A DNA stretch of 64,000 bases from Nevskia sp. (GCA_031291075.1 JARLJS010000287.1:1-64000), one strand, 5' to 3'; counted from the first letter of the stretch, positions 37,408 through 46,240 are shown. Numbers and translations are program-made. The notes: generated from the letters alone by a model not told the origin.

Positions 37408-38238
37408 CTAGCCGTTCTTCAGGAAGTCCAGCGTCATGCGGTTGAACAGGTCGCGGTGCTCGATCATCACCCAGTGGCCCGCCTGCTGCACCAGGATCAT
37501 GCGCAGGTGCGGCATGCCCTTGGCCAGCTTCATGATGCCGGTCTCCGGCATGATCTGTTCGTTCATGCCCCAGAAGCCCAGCGCCGGGCACTTGATCTCG
37601 CCCAGGCGGTCGGCCATGTTCGGCACTTTCATGGTCTTGATGACCTGCGGGTTCTGCAGCTTCATCAGCTCGAAGCGCTCGCGCACCAGCTGGTCGTCGA
37701 CGCAGTCCGGATTGACCACGAAGGCGGAGCGGAAGAAGGCCTTCAGCTTCGCCTCGGTGACCGGCTCGGACGACATGAACACTTCTTTCATTTTCGCCAT
37801 GCCGGGCATGAGGAAGTAGTCGGGCTGGTTCTCGATGCCGCCGGGGGCCATCAGCACCAGGCTTGCCACGTTGCGCGGGTGGTCCACCGCGAAGCGCAGG
37901 GCGACGGCGCCGCCGAGCGAATTGCCGACCAGGGTGTAGCGCTCGAGGCCGAGGTGGTCGAGCGTCTGCTTGACGCACTCCACGAACAGCTCGATCGGAT
38001 ACTCGATGTTGTCCGGCTTGTCGGAATAGCCGTAGCCGAGATGGTCGATGACGATATTGCGGTAGCCGTGCTCCGCCAGGAAGGGATAGTTGCCCTTGAA
38101 GTTGCTGTGGCCGCAGGCGCCGGAGCCGGAACCGTGCAGCCACACCACCGCCGGGCCCTTGCCCTGGTCCAGGTAATGGATGCGGTGCCCGTTGGGCAGC
38201 TTCACGTAATGGCCTTCTGGAACGGGTTTGCTCGACAT
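37408..38238 (-). CDS. Meta-cleavage product hydrolase (alpha/beta hydrolase, BphD/HsaD-like)
   Basis: A 276-residue C-C bond hydrolase. HGSGSGACGHSNF near residue 35 is the typical oxyanion and substrate region. Ser107 in GNSLGG is the nucleophile and His255 in QAGHWVMIEH the catalytic base. The acid position aligned with the Asp of BphD/HsaD (WGRxD) is Glu227 in WGMNEQIMP, an unusual substitution. It hydrolyses the ring-opened product of an extradiol dioxygenase, feeding the hydratase. ATG 38238 is selected over the upstream extension. The matching extradiol dioxygenase is not encoded in the window. Confidence 0.88.
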   Translation of the reverse strand: MSSKPVPEGHYVKLPNGHRIHYLDQGKGPAVVWLHGSGSGACGHSNFKGNYPFLAEHGYRNIVIDHLGYGYSDKPDNIEYPIELFVECVKQTLDHLGLERYTLVGNSLGGAVALRFAVDHPRNVASLVLMAPGGIENQPDYFLMPGMAKMKEVFMSSEPVTEAKLKAFFRSAFVVNPDCVDDQLVRERFELMKLQNPQVIKTMKVPNMADRLGEIKCPALGFWGMNEQIMPETGIMKLAKGMPHLRMILVQQAGHWVMIEHRDLFNRMTLDFLKNG

Positions 38239-38402
38239 GGTCTGGTTCTCGTAAGGAGGGGCGCAGCGTCGTCGCCGGCGCGGCGCCGGAGCATGGCGCA
38301 ATGTTCGGCCAGGGGCGGCCGCGGGGCTTCACCCTTTTGGACTACAGTGGGAACGCGGCAATGCCCTAGCATGGCGTCCATTCAACAGCGCAGGAGTGCA
38401 CA

Positions 38403-39170
38403 GTGGATCAGCGCCAGGTCGTGCTCGTCACCGGCGGCGGCAAGGGGGTGGGGCGCGGCATCAGCGAACGTTTCCTCGCCGCCGGCGCCAGCGTGGTGAT
38501 CTGCGGGCGACAGCCGCCGGAGACGCTTCCCGCGCACGGCGGCCGCCAGGCCGAGTTCCTGGCCGCCGACGTGCGCGACCGCGCCGCGGTGGACGCGCTG
38601 TTCGCCGACATCGCCGCCCGTTACGGCCGTCTCGACGTGCTGGTCAACAACGCCGGCGGCGCGCCCTTCGCCATGGCGGACAAGGCCTCGCCGCGCTTTC
38701 ACGAGTCCATCATCGCCCTCAACCTGCTGGCGCCGCTGCACCTGGCGCAGAAGGCGAACGCCATCATGCAGGCGCAACCGCAGGGTGGGGTGATCGTGTT
38801 CATCGGCAGCGTCAGCGGCCTGCGCCCTTCGCCGGGCACCGCCGCTTACGGGGCGGCCAAGGCCGCCATTCTCAGCCTGACCCAGTCGCTGGCGGTGGAG
38901 TGGGCGCCCAAGGTGCGGGTGGTGGCGGTCAGCCCTGGGCTGGTGCGCACCGAGCAGTCCGGGCTGCACTATGGCGACGAGGCCAGCATCGCGGCGGTGG
39001 CGGGCACGGTGCCGCTCAACCGGCTGGCCACGCCGGAGGAGATCGGCGAGGCCTGCGTCTGGCTGTCCTCCCCGGCGGCTGCTTACGCTTCCGGCATCAA
39101 CCTGACTCTGCATGGCGGCGGCGAGCGGCCGGCGTTCCTGGCGGCGGCGAACGTCAACAAGGAACCCTGA
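38403..39170 (+). CDS. SDR-family oxidoreductase
   Basis: A 255-residue classical SDR with TGGGKGVGRG as the cofactor turn, NNAGG, Ser in GSVSGLRP and YGAAK as the catalytic pair. GTG 38403 is supported by AGGAG 6 bases before it. It is divergent from the meta-cleavage operon across 164 bp, suggesting shared control. Such enzymes oxidise hydroxyacyl-CoA or ring alcohols. The substrate is not readable. Confidence 0.87.
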   Translation: MDQRQVVLVTGGGKGVGRGISERFLAAGASVVICGRQPPETLPAHGGRQAEFLAADVRDRAAVDALFADIAARYGRLDVLVNNAGGAPFAMADKASPRFHESIIALNLLAPLHLAQKANAIMQAQPQGGVIVFIGSVSGLRPSPGTAAYGAAKAAILSLTQSLAVEWAPKVRVVAVSPGLVRTEQSGLHYGDEASIAAVAGTVPLNRLATPEEIGEACVWLSSPAAAYASGINLTLHGGGERPAFLAAANVNKEP

Positions 39171-39203
39171 AACAAGTCCTGAATAACGGAGACCGGTCAG
39201 GCG

Positions 39204-39584
39204 CTATCCGCGCTTGGGCCAGAACCGTACGCCGGGCAGGCCGTCGAAATCCGCATCCTGCGTCCACACCACCGCCTGACCGTTCTGGGCGGTGGCATAG
39301 ACGATGCTGTCGGCCAAAGGCAGCTTGTGGCGCAAGCCCAGCGCCGCAGCTCTCAGCGCCAGGGCTGCGTCCAGTTCCACCACCTGGCCCTGCTGCATCA
39401 CCGCGACGCACTGCAGCGCTGCGCCCTCGTCGCCTCTCTGCTGTACCACCCGCTTGAATACTTCCAGCAGTGTGATCGAGGGAACCAGTAGCTCCTCCGG
39501 CTTTTCCACGGCGGCCGCAAAGTGTTCCGCGTTCGGCCCGTCGGCGAAGTACTCCAGCCAGGCGGACGAATCCACCACGTTCAT
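39204..39584 (-). CDS. vapC: VapC-type PIN-domain ribonuclease toxin
   Basis: A 126-residue PIN-domain protein. The acidic cluster is complete: Asp5 in VVDSSAWLEYF, Glu in SITLLEVFKRV, Asp in PLADSIVYATA and the final TQDADF. The fold cleaves RNA (tRNA or rRNA in characterised VapCs). Its ATG overlaps the antitoxin stop (ATGA), the usual arrangement. The gene stands at the end of a two-gene module between SDR genes and is convergent with the SDR at 38403. Confidence 0.92.
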   Translation of the reverse strand: MNVVDSSAWLEYFADGPNAEHFAAAVEKPEELLVPSITLLEVFKRVVQQRGDEGAALQCVAVMQQGQVVELDAALALRAAALGLRHKLPLADSIVYATAQNGQAVVWTQDADFDGLPGVRFWPKRG

Positions 39585-39787
39585 GTGCGATCGGCGTCCC
39601 GCGGCACATCGGTGTCGATGCCGCGCAGCGAACCGCGCAGCTTCTTCGCCGGACGCACCGGGATGAACTCGATGCGGTCCTCGTATTGCACCACCTGCAT
39701 CTTGAGCCCCGGTTTCAGGCGCAGCGCCTCCCGCACGGCCAGCGGAATCACCACCTGGAATTTCGGCGAAACGGTGACGGAATCCAT
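39581..39787 (-). CDS. vapB: VapB-type AbrB-fold antitoxin
   Basis: A 68-residue protein with the AbrB/MazE swapped-hairpin signature VSPKFQVVIPLAVREALRLKPG at the N-terminus (DNA binding) and a basic C-terminal tail for toxin wrapping. It precedes vapC with a 4-base overlap. The 84-bp upstream gap holds the small palindrome CGTAATACG (39819-39827), a candidate autoregulatory site. Confidence 0.92.
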   Translation of the reverse strand: MDSVTVSPKFQVVIPLAVREALRLKPGLKMQVVQYEDRIEFIPVRPAKKLRGSLRGIDTDVPRDADRT

Positions 39788-39871
39788 GATTCTGGTGCCC
39801 TCGGATCGATAGAGTCATCGTAATACGGTAACGGCAACGATGTCGAGCGGCACACAGTCACCGGCACGAAA

Positions 39872-40633
39872 CTACTTGGCCAGGAAGCCGCCGTCCACGG
39901 GGAACACCGCGCCGTTGGCGTAGGAGGCGCGATCGGAGCACAGCCACACCACCAGGTTGGCCACTTCCTCGGCGCGGCCCAGCCGGGCGGCCGGCACCGT
40001 GGCCGCCGCCATGTCGCGGAACTGCGGCACCTCGAACACCGGCCTGGTCATGGGCGTTTCGATCAATCCCGGCGCGATGGCGTTGCAGCGGATGCCCCGC
40101 CCGGCATACTCCACCGCCACGGTGCGGGTGAGCCCCACCACGCCATGCTTGCTGGCGACGTAGCCCGGCACGCCGGCGAAGCCGATCTGGCCGGCGATCG
40201 AGGCGGTGTTGACGATGGCGCCGCCGCCGTTGCCGAGCATGGCCGGGAGCTGGCAGCGCATGCAGTAGAACACGCTGGACAGGTTCACCGCGATCATGCG
40301 GTCCCACAGTTCGAGCGGATAGTCGGCGGTGCCGGGCGGCACCGGGCCGTCCGAGATGCCAGCGTTGTTGAAGGCCGCGTCGAGCCGGCCGTAGTGGGCC
40401 AGTGCCTCCTCGACCAGGGCTTCGCAATCGGTGGGCCTGGAGACGTCGCAGCGCCGGAACTGCGCCTGGCTGCCACGGCTGCGCAGCTCGGCGGCCAGGG
40501 CTTCGCCGCCGTCGCCGTCGAGGTCGCCCAGCATCAGCCGGGCGCCTTCCTCGGCGAAGCGCAGCGCGCTGGCGCGACCGATGCCGCTGGCGGCGCCGGT
40601 GATGATGGCGACCTTGTCCTTGAGCTCCTCCAT
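39872..40633 (-). CDS. SDR-family oxidoreductase
   Basis: A 253-residue classical SDR. It has TGAASGIGRAS, NNAGISDGP, Ser in NTASIAGQIG and YVASK as the catalytic motif. AVFPVDGGF closes the protein. ATG 40633 follows GGAGGAG. A longer form from 40669 would add 12 residues and lacks the site. It is divergent from the SDR at 40797 (163-bp gap). The C-terminal FEVPQFRDM loop is typical of substrate lids. The likely role is in hydroxyacyl or steroid alcohol oxidation, based on neighbours only. Confidence 0.87.
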   Translation of the reverse strand: MEELKDKVAIITGAASGIGRASALRFAEEGARLMLGDLDGDGGEALAAELRSRGSQAQFRRCDVSRPTDCEALVEEALAHYGRLDAAFNNAGISDGPVPPGTADYPLELWDRMIAVNLSSVFYCMRCQLPAMLGNGGGAIVNTASIAGQIGFAGVPGYVASKHGVVGLTRTVAVEYAGRGIRCNAIAPGLIETPMTRPVFEVPQFRDMAAATVPAARLGRAEEVANLVVWLCSDRASYANGAVFPVDGGFLAK

Positions 40634-40796
40634 CTCCGGCTCCTCCGTCCACCCATGGTTATGGGACAAACTTCCGCGAACTGCACCGCCGCGGCATCGT
40701 CCGAGCAGACGAAGGGAGCCCGCCGCCGGTCATCCTTACGGGTGAGGCGCCGCCGCCGCCGGCTGCCAACAATGCCCCAAACGGAGGAGAACAAAT

Positions 40797-41570
40797 ATGC
40801 AGCAGCGCGACTTTCCCGATGGCGCGGCACTTGTCTTCGGCGGCAGCGGAGGTATCGGCCAGGCGGTCGCGGCCAGCTTCGCCAGGGCGGGGACCGACGT
40901 CGCCATCGCTTACCGGTCGAAGAAGGAAGTGGCCGAGCGGGTCGCGTCGGAAATCCGCGCCGGCGGCCGCAAGGTCAGCATCCATGCCACCGACGTCACC
41001 GACCCGCAAAAGGTCGAAGACGCCTTCGCCGCCGCGGCGCGCGAGCACGGCCGCATCCATACCGTGGTGTTCGCCGCCGGGCCGGTGGTGGAGCAGGTGT
41101 TCATCGCCGAGACCGGCCGCGAGCTGTGGAAAAAGTCCATCGACATCGAGGTGCACGGCTTCTTCAACGTGGTGCAGGCGGCGCTGCCGCGGCTGCGCGG
41201 TTGGGGCGGCGGGTCGTTCGTGCACCTGGGCTCGGCCGGGCACCTGTGGTGGCCGCCCAAGGATGGTCTTTCCGTGGCGCCCAAGGCGGCCAACGAGGCG
41301 CTGATCAAAGGCATCGCCAAGGAGGAGGGGCGCCACAACATCCGCGCCAACAGCGTGCTGGTAGGCGTGATCGAGGCCGGCATGTTCCTGGAGCTGCTCA
41401 AGCGCGGCGTGTTCGACCAGGCCTGGACCGACGAGACGCAGAAGCTGCTCGCGCTCAAGCGCTGGGGCAAGCCGGAGGAGATCGGCCATGCCGCGGTGTT
41501 CCTCGCCTCCAACCAGGCGGCTTATGTCACCGGCCAGCAGATCAACGTGTCCGGTGGTTTTGGAATCTAG
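40797..41570 (+). CDS. SDR-family protein lacking the catalytic tyrosine
   Basis: A 257-residue SDR with GGSGGIGQAV as the nucleotide turn. FAAGP replaces NNAG and the C-terminal GQQINVSGG element is usual. At the catalytic site the sequence reads LSVAPKAAN, so Lys is present but the Tyr four residues before it is Ser. This makes standard SDR catalysis doubtful. Related divergent SDRs may use other residues or be non-catalytic. It is followed after 79 bp by a SnoaL-like gene, probably in the same operon. Confidence 0.8.
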   Translation: MQQRDFPDGAALVFGGSGGIGQAVAASFARAGTDVAIAYRSKKEVAERVASEIRAGGRKVSIHATDVTDPQKVEDAFAAAAREHGRIHTVVFAAGPVVEQVFIAETGRELWKKSIDIEVHGFFNVVQAALPRLRGWGGGSFVHLGSAGHLWWPPKDGLSVAPKAANEALIKGIAKEEGRHNIRANSVLVGVIEAGMFLELLKRGVFDQAWTDETQKLLALKRWGKPEEIGHAAVFLASNQAAYVTGQQINVSGGFGI

Positions 41571-41649
41571 GGATATCCTGTCCAAGCAACCGGTCACATG
41601 ACCGGACTGTTTGAAACAAGCAGGTCCCAAATTTTTTGGAGGAGTACCT

Positions 41650-42138
41650 ATGACGCTGCCGCTGGAAGACCTCGAGCTGATCAAGCGCCTCAAGTACCGC
41701 TACTGCCGCTGCATCGACACCGCCAACATCGCGGAGCTGCGCGAGCTGTTCACCGAGGACGCCGGTGTCTGCTACGTCGGCGGCACCTACCGCTTCGAGG
41801 TGCAGGGGCGCGACAAGATCCTGGAAGCCATCGCCAACGCCTTCCACGCGGAGGCGATCGCTTTGCACCACGTCAACCATCCCGAGATCGATTTCCAGTC
41901 CCCGACCGAGGCGACTGGCACCTGGTACCTGAAGGACTGGTTTCTCGACCTGCGCAACAAGATCATCACGGACGGCTCCTCGTTCTACAAGGACCGTTAC
42001 GTCAAGCGCGACGGCCAGTGGCTGATCAAGTTCGCCAGCTACGAGCGCGTGTTCGAGATCGTGACACCGTTCAGCGAGGCGCCGAACATCACCGCCCACT
42101 ACCTGGCCAGGCACGGTAAGAAGCTGCCGCCGGCATAG
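41650..42138 (+). CDS. SnoaL-like nuclear-transport-factor-2-fold protein
   Basis: A 162-residue protein of the SnoaL_4 type. The opening helix is LIKRLKYRYCRCIDTAN, the central strand is YRFEVQGRDKILEAI and the closing motif is RDGQWLIKFASYERVFE. ATG 41650 has a strong TTGGAGGAG upstream. The fold includes ketosteroid isomerases, polyketide cyclases and hydratases. The pair SDR-without-Tyr plus SnoaL could carry out a dehydration or isomerisation step. The upstream 79-bp gap contains the palindrome CGGTCACATGACCG (41591-41604). The substrate is unknown. Confidence 0.8.
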   Translation: MTLPLEDLELIKRLKYRYCRCIDTANIAELRELFTEDAGVCYVGGTYRFEVQGRDKILEAIANAFHAEAIALHHVNHPEIDFQSPTEATGTWYLKDWFLDLRNKIITDGSSFYKDRYVKRDGQWLIKFASYERVFEIVTPFSEAPNITAHYLARHGKKLPPA

Positions 42139-42166
42139 GGAAGCTCCAAATAACATAAGAAGCGTC

Positions 42167-42186
42167 ACCCCGGCGAAAGCCGGGGT
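42167..42186. terminator. GC hairpin ACCCCGGC-GAAA-GCCGGGGT between convergent genes
   Basis: A perfect 8-bp stem with a GAAA tetraloop lies between the converging SnoaL-like and cupin genes. Hairpins of this sequence are widespread proteobacterial intergenic repeats. There is no T-run, but the position fits a bidirectional terminator. Confidence 0.55.
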
Positions 42187-42206
42187 CCAGGGCCTACTGC
42201 GCCGCG

Positions 42207-42737
42207 CTATTCGCCGTCCCAGTAGTCCAGGTTCTGCTCGCCGCGGCCGACGAAGACGAAGCCCTGCGGCTTGCCGTCCGCGGCGGGCGGGTATTCGGCG
42301 CGGATGGCGAACTTGCCGGAGTCCGGGTATTCGCACACCTCCGGATGCAGCCGCGTGCTCACCGCCAGGTACTTTAGCTCGCGCTCCGAGGTATTGATGA
42401 GCTGGTGCGCTGTCTCCGGCCCGCCGGGCGGACAGGCGATGACGTCGCCGCTCTTCACCGGGTAGCGCTGCTCGCCCAGGCGCAACTCGCCCTGGCCTTC
42501 GAGGATGAAGAACATCTCCTCGTTGACGCGGTGGTTGTGCAGCGGGAAGGCCCGCTTGCCGGGCGCGACAATGGTGAGGTTGTAGCCGAGCTTCTGCGCC
42601 CCCAGCTTCGGCGCGATCTGCCCCATGCGACCGGAGAACTTCTGCAGGATGTGCTCCGGCGGCCGCTTGGGCATGAGCTGCTCCATCGGCACGCAGTCGA
42701 CGTCGGCGATGTTGAGGATGGGGGGCTTGGTGGTCAT
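42207..42737 (-). CDS. Cupin-domain protein
   Basis: A 176-residue single cupin. Motif 1 is FPLHNHRVNEEMFFILEGQGEL, giving His, His and Glu metal ligands; motif 2 is PGGPETAHQLINTS, with the last His. ATG 42737 is preferred because AGGAG is 6 bases upstream. The Leu/TTG codon two codons earlier is not a good start. Such proteins can be dioxygenases, isomerases or metal-binding sensors. It lies downstream of the LuxR regulator on the same strand (about 110-bp gap). No specific function can be assigned. Confidence 0.82.
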   Translation of the reverse strand: MTTKPPILNIADVDCVPMEQLMPKRPPEHILQKFSGRMGQIAPKLGAQKLGYNLTIVAPGKRAFPLHNHRVNEEMFFILEGQGELRLGEQRYPVKSGDVIACPPGGPETAHQLINTSERELKYLAVSTRLHPEVCEYPDSGKFAIRAEYPPAADGKPQGFVFVGRGEQNLDYWDGE

Positions 42738-42847
42738 CGACAACTCCTACTGATTCCGCTTAGGGGTGGCGCGTGCCATGGGGCATTCCCATCGAACAGC
42801 GCGGAGCCGGGACTCCGCAAGCGCAGGGAATCACCCTGCGCAGTTCA

Positions 42848-44062
42848 TCAGCCCAGGGTGATCACGCTGTTCAACAGCAGCCGCACCAGCATGGTCTGGC
42901 GTGTCACGCCGGTCTTGCAGAAGATCGAGCGCAGGTGGGTGCGGGCGGTGTTGCGGCGCACGTCCATCTTCTCGGCCGCTTCGTCCAAGGTCAGGCCGTC
43001 GGCCAGCAGGAGCGCCAGCGAGGCTTCCATGCGGGTCAGGCCGAACAAGCGCCGCACCAGTTCCTGCGAGGGTTGGGCTGCGCTGGATTCGGGGTCGCGC
43101 AGGAACACCGCCACGGCGGGGCGCTGGCGGCTTTCGGACCAGGCGCCGAGCGGGATCTGCCGCACCAGCACGCCCAGCTTGGCGCGGCCCGAGGGCCGCG
43201 TCACCGACATGGCCTCGGCCAGCGCCGGACCCTGGCCGCCGACGCTGCCGCTGAGGGCCTGGCGGATCATGCGCTGCAGCTCGCGGCCTTCCTGGGTGAC
43301 TTCCACACACAGGTTGTTGCCGCTGAGCCAGATGCCGTCCTTCTCGGTCAGGATGCGGCGCGCCTCCTGGTTGGTCTCCAGGATGGTGCCGTTCTGCGAG
43401 AAGCTGACGATGCCGAGCAGCATACGGTTGACGGTGCCGGCGAACAGCTGCCGTTCGCATTCGAGGAAGTCCAGCTTGGCGTGCAACTGGATCGAGCGCT
43501 TGAGGTGCGGCAGCAGGAAACGGCACAGCGCCTTGTCCTCGGCGCTGAACGCCTGCGCCTGCTGCGAGCGGGTCACCCGGAAGCGGCACTCGATGCCTTC
43601 CTTGGTGTAAATGTCGGCGCCGAGCAGGTGGCGGATGCCCAGCGGTTTCAGGTACTCCTGGTAGACCGTGCTTTGCAGCCACTGTCTGCCGATCAGCTCC
43701 TCGGCGGTGACCACCTCGCCTTCGGCGAGGCGCACGAAGGGGTCCATGGCGAAGAAATGGGTCTCGTAGGATTCCAGGCCCTGCTTGGTGACCGCGCCGG
43801 TGTTGATCATCACCCCGGCGTTGTCCGGCGAAGGCGGCCGCAGCATCAGGGTGACGTGCGCGGCGTGCAGGCTGTCGCGGATCATCTGCAGCGCGCTCTG
43901 CCAGGGCGGGGTCTCCATGGCTCCTTCGTAGAGGGCGCCGACGAGGCGGTCCAGCTGCTCGATGCCGGCGCTTTCCACCAGGTCCTGCGCGGTGAAGCGC
44001 TCCGCGGTGCGCCCGATCGAGTCTTCGCTATCGGTGGTGGTTGACTTGGCTGCCAAAGGCAT
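42848..44062 (-). CDS. LuxR-family transcriptional regulator
   Basis: A 404-residue regulator. The N-terminal about 320 residues form a sensor region with GAF/PAS-like features (FSAEDKALCRFLLPHLKRS, NGTILETNQEARRIL). The C-terminal LuxR/GerE HTH is LTRMEASLALLLADGLTLDE with RRNTARTHLRSIFCKTGV. Members of this long type often control lipid or steroid catabolism genes. ATG 44062 with AGGAGGG upstream is chosen over 44083. It is divergent from the ketosteroid isomerase gene across 303 bp, so that gene is a likely target. Confidence 0.85.
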   Translation of the reverse strand: MPLAAKSTTTDSEDSIGRTAERFTAQDLVESAGIEQLDRLVGALYEGAMETPPWQSALQMIRDSLHAAHVTLMLRPPSPDNAGVMINTGAVTKQGLESYETHFFAMDPFVRLAEGEVVTAEELIGRQWLQSTVYQEYLKPLGIRHLLGADIYTKEGIECRFRVTRSQQAQAFSAEDKALCRFLLPHLKRSIQLHAKLDFLECERQLFAGTVNRMLLGIVSFSQNGTILETNQEARRILTEKDGIWLSGNNLCVEVTQEGRELQRMIRQALSGSVGGQGPALAEAMSVTRPSGRAKLGVLVRQIPLGAWSESRQRPAVAVFLRDPESSAAQPSQELVRRLFGLTRMEASLALLLADGLTLDEAAEKMDVRRNTARTHLRSIFCKTGVTRQTMLVRLLLNSVITLG

Positions 44063-44365
44063 CGACCCTCCTCTCCATGTCATGAGCGGAACCGCCCGGA
44101 TGCACGCGCTCTATAGGTAATGTGTGCGCGCATTTGGCGGAACGCCGGCTTGCCGGGCCGATGCCTGTTCGTTCGGCAGGCCCCAGGGGGCTGCCGCGAT
44201 TGGCGCCTCGGCCGCGACCTCCCCAGTATATGCCAGCACGTCGTCTGAACGGACGATTACGCAGCTTACCGGTGCGGCCGACCATAACCCTTTGACATTC
44301 CCCGCCAGGGCGCCGTTCGGCGACCTGGCGGATTTCGTGTTTCCGTCCACCTTCCGGATATCCGC
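44063..44365. other. 303-bp divergent intergenic region
   Basis: The region between the LuxR regulator (minus) and ketosteroid isomerase (plus) contains no supportable gene. A TTGACA hexamer is at 44292-44297, but no good -10 follows at 16-18 bp, so an activator-dependent promoter for the isomerase is possible. On the minus strand TATAGA (44115-44110) could be a -10 for the regulator. Confidence 0.4.
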
Positions 44366-44743
44366 ATGCCCAGCGAAAAAGTGATGAAACAGGCGCTGCA
44401 AGCCTATATCGACGCCTTCAACCGCTCCGACGCCGAGGCCGTCATCGCCCTCTACGCCGACGACGCCACGGTGGAAGACCCGGTGGGGAAGGACGTGCTG
44501 GTGGGCAAGGAGAGGATCGCCGCGTTCTACCGCATGGCCATCGGCACCGGCGCCAAGCTGGCCCTGGCGGCCCCGATCCGCGCTTCGCACGGCAATTCCG
44601 CCGCCATGGCGTTCGACGTGCAGCTCAACATGCCGCAGGGCAAGGCGTTGATCCGTGTCATCGACGTCATGACCTTCGACGATGAAGGGCGGTTCAGCTC
44701 GATGCGCGCGTTCTGGGGACCCAGCGACATGGAAATGCTGTAG
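44366..44743 (+). CDS. ksi: Steroid delta-isomerase (ketosteroid isomerase)
   Basis: A 125-residue NTF2-fold protein strongly resembling bacterial ketosteroid isomerases. The catalytic Tyr14 (QAYIDAF), general base Asp38 (YADDATVEDPVG) and hydrogen-bonding Asp100 (IRVIDVMTFDD) match the Tyr14/Asp38/Asp99 set of the Comamonas enzyme. Further family motifs are ERIAAFYR, IRASHGNSAAM and FSSMRAFWGP. It moves the delta-5 double bond of 3-ketosteroids to delta-4. It is the most specific steroid marker in the window and is divergent from a LuxR regulator. Confidence 0.9.
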   Translation: MPSEKVMKQALQAYIDAFNRSDAEAVIALYADDATVEDPVGKDVLVGKERIAAFYRMAIGTGAKLALAAPIRASHGNSAAMAFDVQLNMPQGKALIRVIDVMTFDDEGRFSSMRAFWGPSDMEML

Positions 44744-44832
44744 CGGGGGAGTTTGTCTCGGGGGGCACGGGATCCCGATAGGCGGGCACGTTATCCCTCC
44801 CTAGCGGACGCAGTCGGGCGGTTTCGCGATGG

Positions 44833-44838
44833 TATAAA
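44833..44838 (+). promoter_or_regulatory. Candidate -10 TATAAA upstream of collagen-like gene 1
   Basis: The motif GGTATAAA at 44831-44838 recurs upstream of the second collagen-like gene (46239-46246), in both cases followed about 10 bases later by AGGAAAA. The shared pattern suggests that both genes are driven by similar promoters, but no good -35 is visible. Confidence 0.45.
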
Positions 44839-44895
44839 TCTCCCCCAAGGAAAAGCGGTAGGTCGAACGCCGTCAGGCCAACGTTGGGGGGCACC

Positions 44896-46044
44896 ATGCA
44901 GTTCAAGCGCAAGCTCGGCGCAGCCGCAGTATTGGCCGCGTCCTGGTATTCGGGTTCCGCACAGGCCGTCACCACCATTACCGACGTCAACGTCGACACG
45001 GTCAGCGGCGTCGTCTACATCGACGGCACCGATCTGATCCTGAGCGGTTATACACCCTACGTCGTGCTGGAAGGGGTGAGCCTGACCATCAACCGCGGCG
45101 CTTCCAGCAACACGCACGTGCAGGCGGCGATCCCGAACACCCTGCCGCTCGCCGCTGGTGTCGGCTACCAGCTGTACGCGTCGCCCGATCGTCTGCCAAA
45201 TACCGCGAGCAACGGTTACGGCGCGCCGACCGACCAGGCCTATACCACGGTCTATGTTGGAACCGGGGCAACCGGTGCCACCGGGTCGACCGGGGCCACC
45301 GGCAGCGCCGGCCTCACAGGTGCCACCGGGCATACCGGTGCCACGGGAGCTACCGGAGCCACCGGAGCAGGTGCGACTGGGGCCACCGGCGCCCAAGGCC
45401 CTACGGGTGCACCGGGTGCCACCGGGGCAACAGGTTCCCAAGGCGCGACGGGTGCGACCGGTGTCCCCGGCCCGACCGGCGCCCAGGGCCCCACAGGGCC
45501 CACAGGTCCCCAGGGTGCGGCGGGGACAACCGGCGCGCAGGGTTCGACCGGTGTACAGGGTCCGACAGGTGCCCAGGGCGCTACCGGAGCAACGGGTTCC
45601 CAGGGTGCTACGGGGGCCACCGGTGCCCAGGGCTCAACGGGTCCGACCGGCCCGGCGGGCGCCACGGGCGCGACCGGCGTCGGTGCAACCGGGTTACCCG
45701 GTGCCACGGGGGCCACCGGCGCGACTGGCGCGAGCGGTCCGCAAGGTTCCACCGGTGCCACGGGTGCGACCGGCAACACAGGTCCGGCCGGCGCCACCGG
45801 TTCGACCAACTTGTCGTCCGCGAGTCTCAGCACCTGCAGCAGCGCTGCGACCTGCTCCTGTAGCAGCGGCCAGCTGATCAGCGGCGGAGCTTACTGCGAC
45901 AGCCCCACAAGCTACTCCGGCTCGCTCCTGATCAACTCCTATCCCTCCAGCACGACCACCTGGACGGCGACGTGCACGAACCCCAATAACGGTCAGCCGG
46001 TCAACGCCAACACTATCTATATCATCTGTGCGCCGAGCCAGTAG
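44896..46044 (+). CDS. Secreted collagen-like protein 1
   Basis: A 382-residue protein. The signal peptide [16 protein letters not shown]...GSAQA is cut near residue 24. A roughly 90-residue beta domain of IPT/TIG-like character follows ([19 protein letters not shown]...[14 protein letters not shown]). Uninterrupted Gly-X-Y repeats, dominated by GAT, GPT and GAQ, fill about residues 117-303. A C-terminal globular domain of about 75 residues has several Cys ([20 protein letters not shown]). The repeats should form a collagen triple helix exposed outside the cell. ATG 44896 follows GGGGGG. The next gene is a close paralogue. Confidence 0.92.
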   Translation: MQFKRKLGAAAVLAASWYSGSAQAVTTITDVNVDTVSGVVYIDGTDLILSGYTPYVVLEGVSLTINRGASSNTHVQAAIPNTLPLAAGVGYQLYASPDRLPNTASNGYGAPTDQAYTTVYVGTGATGATGSTGATGSAGLTGATGHTGATGATGATGAGATGATGAQGPTGAPGATGATGSQGATGATGVPGPTGAQGPTGPTGPQGAAGTTGAQGSTGVQGPTGAQGATGATGSQGATGATGAQGSTGPTGPAGATGATGVGATGLPGATGATGATGASGPQGSTGATGATGNTGPAGATGSTNLSSASLSTCSSAATCSCSSGQLISGGAYCDSPTSYSGSLLINSYPSSTTTWTATCTNPNNGQPVNANTIYIICAPSQ

Positions 46045-46240
46045 CTGCGTTCGTCCGCACGGACGCGGATGAGCAGCGGTTTCTGGCAGGTGGCGGGTGT
46101 GAACGTGCGTAGCGTCCCCGACCCCGGGCAGCGGGCGGGGGCGTGACATGCGGGTAGCGTAACGGGCTGGTCCTGAACCATCTGACCGGCGGTCGGCTGC
46201 ACCCTCAATATAGGTATAGCCAAATCACCGTCCGCTCCGG

